A stretch of 25,076 nt of DNA from the IMG/VR virus record IMGVR_UViG_3300023119_000108, positions 1 to 25,076 of that record. One strand, written 5' to 3'. The stretch comes from a virus. Below the pieces are notes generated by a model. It was not told where the DNA came from. It searched no databases and saw only the letters and a list, made by a program, of their open reading frames with translations. This document shows, in pieces, positions 6,544-18,500 of this stretch (position 1 is its first letter; every line of letters begins with the position of its first letter). A program made the position numbers and the translations under genes.

Positions 6544-9500
6544 CGGGTAATTCACTTATTGCTCCGCGCAAGAAATTACCAATGTCATTTTGAACATCTT
6601 TAAGTGGAGTTCCTGGGTCAGTCCACAATTTACCTACTTTCCTAATAACAATTAGCTTCTGATTTTCTTTCATAGGTTCAGTAAGTGTTAAAATATTACC
6701 GTTTACACTAAACTCTGCTGGTGTATTTACGTCACCTTGTGGCGAATCAATAGCCAATGTTGGATCAAACTTTTGTATAGCATTTTTGTTTAATCGTTTG
6801 CCAGCGGCAAACACTTCAAATTCATTAACGCTTCCAGGTACAAAGTCAAGTGTAAATTCAGTTTGTCCTTCAGTTACAGGGTCTACTGGTGACCAAACAA
6901 TAGTTTCGTCTTTGTAAGGGATATTTTTATCTATAGAGCCACCGTAAATTTTAGTTCCTACTGGATAAACTGGCTTTGCTCCTGTCCCTAAAGTTCCCCT
7001 TCTTAGTTGTCTAAGTTCGTTATTAGTTTTAGCAAAATATTCTATACGTTCGCCGTCAATCCATATTACGCCTGGCCTGTTAGCACGTTTGTCTGGGTTA
7101 GGTAAAAGCTCTGCGTTTTCTACTATAACTACTTTTAAGTCATCATATTTTAGATCTTGTGCTAATTCTATTCCTTGATTATTATCAACCCTCTTATAGT
7201 GTGTTCTATTCAATATGTCCTTGAATTGCTTCCATGCTATAGTCGGTGTACTAATAGGTGCTGTAAAATGTATTACATCAACAACATCATTTTCACTTGG
7301 TTCGTTTACAAGATGTATTATTCTTCCGTTTGGATCTAGTTTATAATCAACTGTAGGTGTAAGCATATTACCATTCAACATAACCCAAACATATTCTACG
7401 CCTAATGCAGGTTGTTGTAATAAAATTCTTCCTGCTGTTAGAGCATGATATTTAGAATAATTTTCAGATCCAGGTGTAAGAGTACTTCTATTAATAACAT
7501 CATAACTTATTCTATGAATATCCAAAACGTCATGATTTGTAAATGTATACACATTCATTACAGCGTCTTCAGCTGGGGCTGTTTCAAATACAACTTGATC
7601 ACCAATTATATTGTATCCGCTGTTCCTTAAATATATGCTTAAAACATCTCCGTTACTTACTAGATTATTTTCTAATATAATTGAACTTGTACCAATGTTA
7701 ATTAGGTAGTCTTCAACTTGGGTAAGTTTAGATCCGTTTAAGTAAACTTCTAACTGAGCTGCAACAATACTCGAAGGTGGTACTTGGAATGTGTCTAGAG
7801 TATACTCACGAATTCTATCATTTGTGATTGTTAATACTTTAGAATAACCTGGCTTTTGTATAACTCCATCAATTTCTACAATACTAAAGAACTCTGCTGG
7901 TGTTGCATACTGAGATGCAATAGAAAGATTATAAACTGTACTCGAGCCGTCAGCAACTATAGAATCTTTATTAACTTTACTGTAATTAATTTGTGTATTA
8001 TTAGAATATATTTCATAATCAAGTCTTGTACCAGCTACTGGTGCAATTGGTGAAAACTTAAATTCTATAAATCCGTTGTCACTTTTTCTTGCAATTAACT
8101 CTGGACCGTCTGGTATAATACCATCTCGTCTTAAAAAGATACTGTATCTATCATTCCACATAATTTGTGTTTCGTAAATATCTTTACCATCTTCTGTAAG
8201 AATAGTTCCTATATCGATAATATTTTGCCCGTTAACTCCTATAGTTAATATAGTCAATATTTGATCTTGAGCCAGCGCATTGTTAAATGTTATTTTTAAA
8301 TTTTTATAATCTACAGTATATTCTGATTTATCAACTATTGTATTACCTAATTTTACAATAACAGCATCTTCAGAATTAGGAAGTAAACCTAAAGGATATT
8401 CTGTAGTACTTCCGTCTGTTAGATAATTTTGATTATAAACTTGACCTTGACCTTCACCTGTTCTTTCATAAACAGTAATATCAACACTATCTAAAACCTG
8501 TCCTGCTACTAATTCTTCAGGACCTTGGCTAGTAAGCGGAGTAACAAATAGATCACCGTCTAGTATTATGTCATCTGCATTTACGCCAGCAGCATTTCCA
8601 TAATCTATAGTGCCTCCATCTAATTGTGTATCATATGAATCAGGATCAGGTAAGAAACTACCATCTGATGTAATCTTTCTTATAGTAAACACATCACCGT
8701 CATTTAATTCAATGTCGTTATCTGCTAAATTAATAATTGTAGTAACACCGTCGCCTGTTATTGTTTGTATTAGTGCATTTTGATTGTTACCATTTGGATA
8801 TAACGGATCGTCAATTCTAATTGCTTGCGCTTGGCCAGCACGTTTTAAATAGACATTGTATACTATTTCATCTTCAAGTGGCTTAGATAACTCTACAGCA
8901 ACAGTTGTACCATCAGCAATGAATACTTCATCTTCAAAAGTATTATCATAACTATCCCAAGTATCTGTACCATAATCGTCTACCATCCAACCTGATGTGC
9001 CTTCGAAACCAAAACTTTTAACTTCAACGCCGCCGTAGTCAACACCTGTCATAAGCTGGCCTAAATTTTTGCCAAGCATTCCAGTAGTTGGACTATAAAG
9101 TTGATTAATTCTATCTTGTGCATTAAGCATCAAAGGATTCTTTTCATATTCAACTACAATAATGCTGTTTAATTCAGGTGCTGTTGTGAATTGAATTTGA
9201 CCAAACTGTCTATTGTATGTGTAAGTTTTATCTTCTATATTTGAAAAAGTATATTGACTACGTAATAGTAATTCACCGTTGACAGTAACCTTAACTTTAT
9301 TTCTCTTTAAGTTCATAGGATACTTTAGTTGGAAAGTATCATTGATTGCTGTTCCTGTAAATGTTTCTGTTTCTGGCAATGACAGTATAAAGTACTCGCC
9401 TGAAACTCTATCAAATTTCATTTGAACATTTAGTGTTCTAACAACAGTTTCACCAATTTGTGCAGACGCAACGGCTGTTGTAGAATCATCTGCACCCGAA

Positions 9501-12500
9501 CCTGATATTGTTACAGTTGGTGCGCTTAAATATCCAGATCCTGGATTAGTTACTATAATTTTAACTACTTTTCCGGCGCCTAAATACGCTCTTGCTGTAG
9601 CGCCGGTTCCGCCGCCGCCGGTAATTGTAACAGTTGGAGGAAATGTATATTTGCTACCTCCATCATAAATGTTAATACCTACAACTTTAAATCCATTATT
9701 ATCTTTCCAATTTTTTGCAGGATACTCGTCAAAGAATGCATCAACACCGATAATTTCATTATCAATAACTTTAACAGGTTTTGTCTTAATTGCATTTTCA
9801 CTAAAGTCATAGAATGGTGGTAAATCAAAATCTGCTGTAACTGTATTAGTATTTTCTAACTTATCATAAGAGCTTACATATTCTCTAATATTAGTTTTGT
9901 AAGGTTTAACTTCTCTAATATAATCATTGTAACTACTTAAATTATCATTTTGATAATTAATTTTTTCAGTTAAGCCGCCAACATTATGTTTTGCTTTAAC
10001 AAAACTAGTTTTGTAAACCCAGTCAACATTTTGCTGTTCAGATAGTACATATCTTATACTTGCAAAGAATAGTTCTTGCCATTTAATTTTTAAGTCATCA
10101 ACAAAAATGTCATTCTTCAAAGCTTCTAATATTTTTCTTGCTTCTGTAACAGGCTCTGTATCAAAGAATCTATTATCAAAACCTAATAAATCATAACCAA
10201 CTGTATTTTCTACAACATCGTAAAGTTTGCTACTGATTTCTATAGTGCCGTTTTGTCTACCTATAGTTTCATAATCAATTGTATAATCAGCACTGTTAGT
10301 ATTCTTAATACGTTTAAGTAAGAGCCAACCGCCTGTTCCGATATTTGCAATTTTAACAATTTGTCCGATTTTTGCGTTTGCCGATAAAAGCTGATAACTT
10401 TCATCAACACGATGATCAATTCTAGTAAACTGATTAGTGTTAGGTGCATACCAATCAATATATTTCCAATATGCTGTTGTATCAAAACTTGAAGACAATT
10501 TTCTGTCCCATAAGCCCGAAGTTGCATTCCAACTGTAAATAGCCCACTTATTATCAACAGTAATGTCATTTTCTACATAGATTGATACAGGTCTAACGGT
10601 AATAACAGTGTTTTCATCGTACCCTGTGCCGCCATTAATTATGTTTACTTTGTTAATTTGTCCTAGTGGATTAATTTCTAAATTAAAATCTAAACCAGTA
10701 CCTTTACCTACAACAGTAAAACTAGGTCCGTGTCTAACTGTTGAAGTTTCTATATTATAAGTAGGATCTGCATATCCTCTACCTGTATTGATAATTCTGA
10801 TATCAGTTACTACGCCGTTATGTACTGACGGTATTAAAGTTGCTTGTGCAATTTTGTTTGTACCAATAAATTGTACTTCGTCCAAAGTGTCTACTTTGTA
10901 ATCATAAAGTCTTTCAGTAACAAATGGAGGTTGATCAACGCTATTTAATGTGTCAAAACTAAAGTCATCAACAATAATAGTTTCTTGCAAGGCAATATTA
11001 GCTCTTTCAATTACTTGCTTAAATGCTTCTTGTCTATTTACAAACCAACTTTGTCTAGGACTATTTAAATTGCCGTATTTGTCTGCAGGACTAAGTTCAG
11101 GATCAGGTACTGTACGACCCCTATCATCATAACCAATTAAACTATCAATCCATTTTCTTTCCAAATCTGCTCTAGGAACACTTGTTTCTAAACCTTCAGT
11201 GACCAATTGATATTCTAAATGTCTATTTTGCTCTTGTGTATCTTGCGTATAATAACTTACGTGCAGAGCTACTTCTTTATCTTTTATCAAACTTTCACCG
11301 TTGTAAATAACAAATCTGTTATCACTAAGTAGAGCAACAAACTGATATCCTTGTCCTCTTGGGTCTCCAATTAGTTTTGCAACTTCTGATGCCGGTAAAC
11401 TTCTATCTTCTGTTGCGGGTATTGTTAATTTATTTTTTACCCAGAAGTAATATTTTGTATTAAAAGTTTTTGTTGCTGAATTATATGAAAGTTTTTGGCT
11501 ATATGCATCTACACCATACTTAGATTGTCCGCTTATGCCTTGAGCGAAACCTCTAGCTGTATCTGCTAGTGTATCCCACTCATCTGGAGGAATAGAACTT
11601 TCTACCCACTCATAGACATCAACAGAATAGTTAGGAATTAATTTGCTCCAGTAGTTTGCTTGAGTGGCTACATCTTCTTGATATGCATTAAAGAATTTTG
11701 CGGTTGATAAATCCCACCACAATTTGCCCACATACTTTTCTTCCCAGTTGTCAGTTTCACTAAAGAAGTTTGGCAAACTTGTGACATTATATCTAGCTAA
11801 ATCAATATTAGATTTAAATGTTAATTCTTGTTCAGCAGGTCCTGCTATCTTACCTTGCACAGGATCGATGTAATCAATGTATGATACTAATTTATCTGTA
11901 ACAGTATTGTACAAGTAAACTGACTTAATTGCATTAACGTCTACAACATTGTTTGGTGTTCTAATAGTTGTCCAGGGTTTTTGATCAGCAGCAACCTTAT
12001 AATCAACCCAACTACCAGGATTGATTCCTACTTCGTCTACATTAGGATCTCCAGGTATACCAACATATATGTGGTTTTTATTTGCTAACACTTGGTCGCC
12101 AAACCTACCTGCTTGTAATACTGTAGAATCACCGCCGTAGTCTAATTCTTCTCCAAGAATATATGCGTCTTTTATAAACTGATAAAGTCTTACACTTCCG
12201 CTGTCTATTTTCTTATCCGGGAATGTTGTAAATGTTTCATCAAAGGATGTTTCGCCGCTATCAAAGGTTGTATTGGTTATTATATCTCCGGCGCCGCTAC
12301 TTACAGCAATCAAGTCATTTGTTGCGGTAACTTTAATACCAAATCTTTCAGCAGGTGTTTTCGTACCTGACAATGTTTGGTGTAATTCATACTGTAATCC
12401 GTCTTTAGCATAAACGTAAACTTTACCTGCATGATATGCATCTTCACTGTTTTCAGGATCTCCAATAACAATAATGTTTCCATTTTCAGATATATCTAAA

Positions 12501-15500
12501 CTACTACCCCAACCAGTATTAGAAACTGGTGCAACAATAGTTTGACTTAAAACATATCTGTCATCTAGTATTCTATAAATTAAAACTTTGTTATCTTGGT
12601 CAACTGATTCATCTGTAATAATACTCGTTACAAGAATTTGTCCATTTTCGCTAACTTTAACTTGCTTTGAAAAATCAATGACTTGCTCGTTTAAATCGTC
12701 AAACACAGGATCATTGTAAATATTAACATCATTTGGAAGTGTTGGTAGATAATTTACTTGGTTGCCTAATATTTCCCATTTTAATAAATTTGTAGGAATA
12801 ACATTTTTGTTAAAAGTCAATGCACTATACAACTGATTATCATATAATACAATTTCTCCAGTTTTGTAAATTGCATCCGGAGTGTATGGTCCTCTATAAT
12901 GAGGATTTATGTCAAGAGCAAATCTATATGTTTTTCCGTATTTGTCAGTACCGTGTTTAATTACGGTAAGATTTTCTTTAGACCCTACATAGAATCTATA
13001 TAAATCTCCATCTTGGCTTACAGCAACTTGTTTACCTACATTGCTACCTGTTGAACTTCCAGGAATAGTATATGTTCCTTGATTTGTCCAAACGCTTCCT
13101 ACACTACTAAAGATACTATAAACACCTTGATTAGTAGGTTTGCTATCTGTTGATCCTGATGTATCTACAGGAAGATTGTAAACAAGTCTCCAGTCACTAT
13201 TAGATGTGCTAGGTATGCTTGCTTGGGCTTCTGCTCCTGCTTCTGTTAAATTTTCTTTGTATATCCAAAACTCTTTGTTTACATATGCAAAAGTATTTAG
13301 ATCAGCAAACTGTTCCAATCCACCATATGATTCAGGATGTGCAGGAAACGGTGTTCCCCTTTCCATTACAGCAATTTTTCCTGTATTTGATCCTGTTAAA
13401 GAAATTTTATTAATAGGTCCCATAATACGCAAGTTTGCTTGCGGTGGATTTCCTTCTTGTGTTTCTAATAGCAATCTATTACCTTGTGTAAAGTTTCCTG
13501 TAACTTCTTTAAGATATACTCTACCTTGGTTAATATTACGTCTTATATAATATGCTACTCGACCTCTTGCACCGGTGATCTCATCTCTAATAAAATCACC
13601 ATCAGCTCCGCCTATGTTTACAATATTTCCTAATGTGTCTGTAAATACTTTACCCTCGTATGCAGGCTCAAAGAAGTCACCAACATCAGTATCTTGGTCT
13701 GATAATATATCAATATCTGCTGTTTGGAATTTTGTAAATGTAAAGTCAATATATCCTTCCCATACATCAATAACAGTATGCAAGTTATCATTTAGATAAG
13801 ATGCTTCGATGCCAAGTAATGATTCGTCAACTGGATCTGCTTGGTCGTCGATAGCAACCCTAAACTGATCACCTGGTTGGTTAATTTCTCCAGCAAGCGT
13901 AGGTGGAACTCGCATTAGCCATCTTGGATCTAAAATATTTTGAATGCCGTCAACATCTTCGTTAATGTATGCTCCGCCTCTATGAGATAATATTCCAATA
14001 AATCCAGGTTCATCTCTATCTGGGAATAACGTACCATTTACATCATTAAGAATATTTTTATAAAAATTAGGAATTGTTCTTGCATAGGAATCAGTATTTT
14101 CATCATAAACTAGTATATCTCGATACACTAAGCCATAAGCAGGAACACCATAATCTTTTGTTTCTGTAAATTCGTCTGACGTAACATATGTACCATTAGT
14201 ATTGATATACCACCAGCCACCGATGCCGCCTGATGTACCATTAAAATTAGGTTGGGTATATGTACCAATTTCAGTACCTGCAGCATTTGATATTGTGCCG
14301 TTTTCTGTAAATACACCATTAGTGTCTTTAGTATAAATTACTAATTTAAAATCTCTTGTAAATGTTTTGAAAACAGTTGCAGAGCCACTAGGTGTTGAAA
14401 TAACATCACCTTCTTCAGGCGGGTCTGTATATGGTTCAAGTAGTAATACACTATCAACCTTTTCAATAATTTCATGTTCGCCGTCTATAAAAGAGCCACC
14501 CGGTTCGTTGTATTGTGCTTGCACATTTTGCGAATTGATTCCTGTGGGGAATAGTTCTACTGAAGTATTTGGTCCTTCATTTCTATTAAAGTTTGTATAA
14601 AAATTCCAATTTAGAACAAGTTTATCTTTTACTTTAGTGCCTCTATATTGATCAAAAGGCGCAGCTATTAATAAGTGATCTGTTTCGGTATTAGGTAAGT
14701 AAGGACTTCCTTGTAAAACTAATGTAAGTAAACTACTATCACTTTGTCTTTCTAAATTTGTATAGCTATCAAATGTACTAAATGCAACACTACTACTTTC
14801 TGGAGTAATAGTTCTTATAGACTTCCAATAGTTTTCATTAAACTTAACAATATCATTTTCGCTATATGCTGAAGTTTTACTATAATCTCCTTTATAACTA
14901 GATGCAACTCCACTTGCTGTACTAGATCCTACTATAATAAACTTTCCATCGGGGCTCATTGCAACACTTGCACCAAATCTATGATCGTCATCCATTGGAT
15001 ACAATGCTGTATCTAAATCTAATTCAGATTCGTATAAGAAATTGCGTAAATTTGACCCTCTTTGATAGGTATAAACTTTACCCTTATTATTATTTGCACT
15101 GTGATCTGCTATTGCTATTCTTGTATTAGCACTATTCACAGTCATTTCTGAACCAAACTCGTAAGTACTGGAAGGATCGTAATTTGCAGGGTTATTATAG
15201 TGATCTGCATCTAAAAATGCATCAGTTCTTTCAGCAACAAGCCAATCTTTAGTAGTTCCGTCTATCCAAATCTTTTGTTGATTTGCAACTCGATCTTCCA
15301 TTACATAATTTGCATTTTTAACTGTATCAAATTTGACTGATCTTAATTTACTGATATATCCGTCTACTTCTTCTAATGCTTCTATGCTTTGATTTGCACT
15401 AGCAAATACATCAATTTGTGTAGGTCTAACTGTTTCTATAATGTAAAACGCATCATTTGCTGTTGAAGTGTTAGATACTCCTATAATATCGCCAACCTTA

Positions 15501-18500
15501 AATGAATGTGCTTTATTAAGATAGAAAGTACCTCCAGGATTTGCAGGTAATTCTCGTGCATCAGCACTTGCACTAAATGCTTCAATTTTAGTAACTCTTA
15601 TATCTGTAGTAATATGCTGTACTACATCCCAGTCTCCAGTTTTTCCTGTTATCCATATATAATCATTTGCGCCTATTCTATCAATATTTGCTGTTAATAT
15701 ATCATTTCTGTCGTTAATTCTGTAAACTACATCACCTTCGTAAACATAACCAGCATCTCTTGTGTATTGATTATAAAGATCTACTACTGGAAATGGTTTA
15801 TGATCGTAGTTTTGAGGCTTTTTATATATGTCACTAGGAGTTAGTTTATAAATAGTGTCGGTATCGTTAGCCGGTTTACTTAACACAAGCTCTATAGGCT
15901 GTGGATTAGTTTTTATTTCTGCTTCGTCAATTAGAAATTCTACTTCTTCAAAGTTATCTGTAGCACCATATTGTCCTAACCTAATAGCCCATTCTTCATA
16001 AAACTCTAAACTTTCTTTATCTGCGCTTGCTAAAGCATCAAACAGTTTTGTTAAACTATTTTTTGTTCCTTTATCTTGCAACATGCCTTGATAAAATTTA
16101 TATTGACTTACATCATCATTAATAATATTTTCAAGATACTTACGTTTTTGATATCCTATTAAATGCTGAGCATGTTTTTGCTGTTCAATATCAAAATTAT
16201 CTGTATCAAGATCATAAAAGTCAGCAAACTGATTAACTTTATATTCAAAGTTTGTTAATAGTTTAGATTCTGGTCTTTCACTTAATCTTTCCCATTGATT
16301 ATCGATGAATACTTCTGTGCCACTGATATTGTTAGTTGCTACATAGTAAAATTCTTTGTACTTAATTAGTTTGCCGATACCATAATCTTTCCAAGGTTCC
16401 CAATCTCTTACTTCAGCTTCATCATAAATGAATCCTGGAATATTAAGGCCACCGCTCCAGTTGTCACTTCTATACCCTGTAACCTTTATACGTTCTTGTC
16501 TATAGCCCGCTTCTTGATCATAAATTACATCACCAAACTCTGTTACGTTGTCTAAAAGAATTACATGTTCTCGTTGTACTAACGGCAAACGTATACTATA
16601 AATGCCATCTGCTGTATTTTTTACAGACAACCCAAAATCATTTTCACTGTCTCGTGCAATGCTACTAAACGATCTGTCTAATTTTCTGCCGTCGGCCTTT
16701 AATAAACTATAATCATAAAAATCATCAAATATATTATCAACTACATGATAGGGTTTATTAAATTTAATTTGTTGAGCACCAGGACTAATCGTAAGCACAC
16801 TTCCTGCGGCCCAATTTTGTGTAGTCCAGAACATAAATTCTTTAACACTAAATGTCCAGTCCTCAACTATTTCGATATCATTATTATAATATTCAAATAT
16901 AAATCCTTGTGCTTTTAAATATGCTTCATATCCTAACAAGAAGTCTACAACCGCTTGTACACTATTAAGTTGAGTTCCATATGATATTGTTTTAACACGG
17001 TTAGTAAATTTACGTCTTAGAACACTATCTCTACCGCCTACTTGTGGCAATGCAGCAAGTTTAGACATTTTATCATCTGCAAATGTTGTTCCACTAACAT
17101 GACTTTCTTTCACTCTATAAAAGAAACTATCAAACCTAACATTTTGTCCTTTAATATATTGCTTTCCATTATCCCAATCTACAAATGATTCCGATATGCC
17201 TCCAACATTGATACTAGGATCTGATTGTGTTTCAATTGCTTCAAAATAATCAAACGAACTTTTAGCCTGATCGTATCCTTTTATAATAAATCCGCCAGTT
17301 GCTTTTTCAATAACAACACCACTGTAGTTTGCAATAGTTACTGGAGTAGAGGTATTTAAAAATAATTTGTAGTTTTCTGGTGGAACAAATACATTGCCTT
17401 CATTTAGAGGTGTTCTACTATCTAAAATTAATTTAAATTTACTTTTATCAGTAAATCCTCCAACTTTTAATGCAAGTTTATTTTTTAGAGTAGTTAATGT
17501 ATTTTGATATTCGTCATAATTTGTGTTTATATCACTTACAATATAATTGTAAATGTAGTTTACTAATCCAGAAGTTATGACACGCTGATTATCTGTATAT
17601 GTATTTGGAAATACCAAATCTCTTAATCTTAAAATAGTATTTGACTCACTGTATACAATGTTGCCTACAGCATTTCTTGACATTCTTGATAAATCATAGC
17701 CTAGTCCGATTACTTTTGCTGGTTGATTTAATATCCAAGATGTAATTAACGCAAATGGATATTCACTACCACGTCTCCATGCTGTTTCAGTAGGTGTTTC
17801 GTCGCCAAATGTATATGCATCTCTAGCTCTAATAGCAACATAATTTTTTGCATAGTTGCTATCTAACGGACTTAAAAGTTTTCCGTTGGAATCTACTGGA
17901 ATATGATTTAGTAAACCTGGTCTTTTGTATTTAGAATTTACTACTGTAGGTACGCCAGGTTGGCGAATTACACCATTTTGTAAATCTTCCCATAATACAA
18001 AATTGTTGGCTGTGTAGGGTGCCGGCCCGTATACTTCTTCCCACCATTTTGGTTTAATTGTAAAGCCGAGCATTTCCCAAGGATGAGTATGAGGACGATC
18101 TGTATCATAAGCATCTTTATAAACAGCTCTCCAAAAACCTGGTAATTTTTTACCAGTAGGTGAAGACATATTTTTATAATTGTATCTAAATGTAAAAGTG
18201 TCTTTATAAAAATCGTTATTGGTATAATTAGGATCGCCTGCGATAACAGTCCATTGTACAAAATCAGATACCATGCCTGTATCTATGTTTGCTCTTTCAA
18301 ATCCTGTGTCTCTATAGTTTCCGCCTACAAAATCATGAATATTAAAAATATCAGGATTATATTCTTGCTTTAAGTTATTGTAAACTCTTCTTTCAAATTC
18401 TAATATTAAATCGTCTCTAAAATCGTCATATGCAAACACAATACTACCGTCGTGTCCTTGAATAACTTTTCTAGGTGTTTCATAGGTATCGTCGATAAAA

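Noticed and set aside
10261-10569. Alternative minus-strand frame of 102 codons within the giant gene
   Set aside because: It overlaps the giant frame, which keeps a continuous protein pattern here. The alternative product is Leu/Ile-rich, as expected for a shifted AT-rich frame.
15847-15854. Perfect TATAAATA on the plus strand inside the giant gene
   Set aside because: It is antisense, in the middle of a coding region, with no plus-strand gene downstream that I can support. In AT-rich DNA a chance match is likely.
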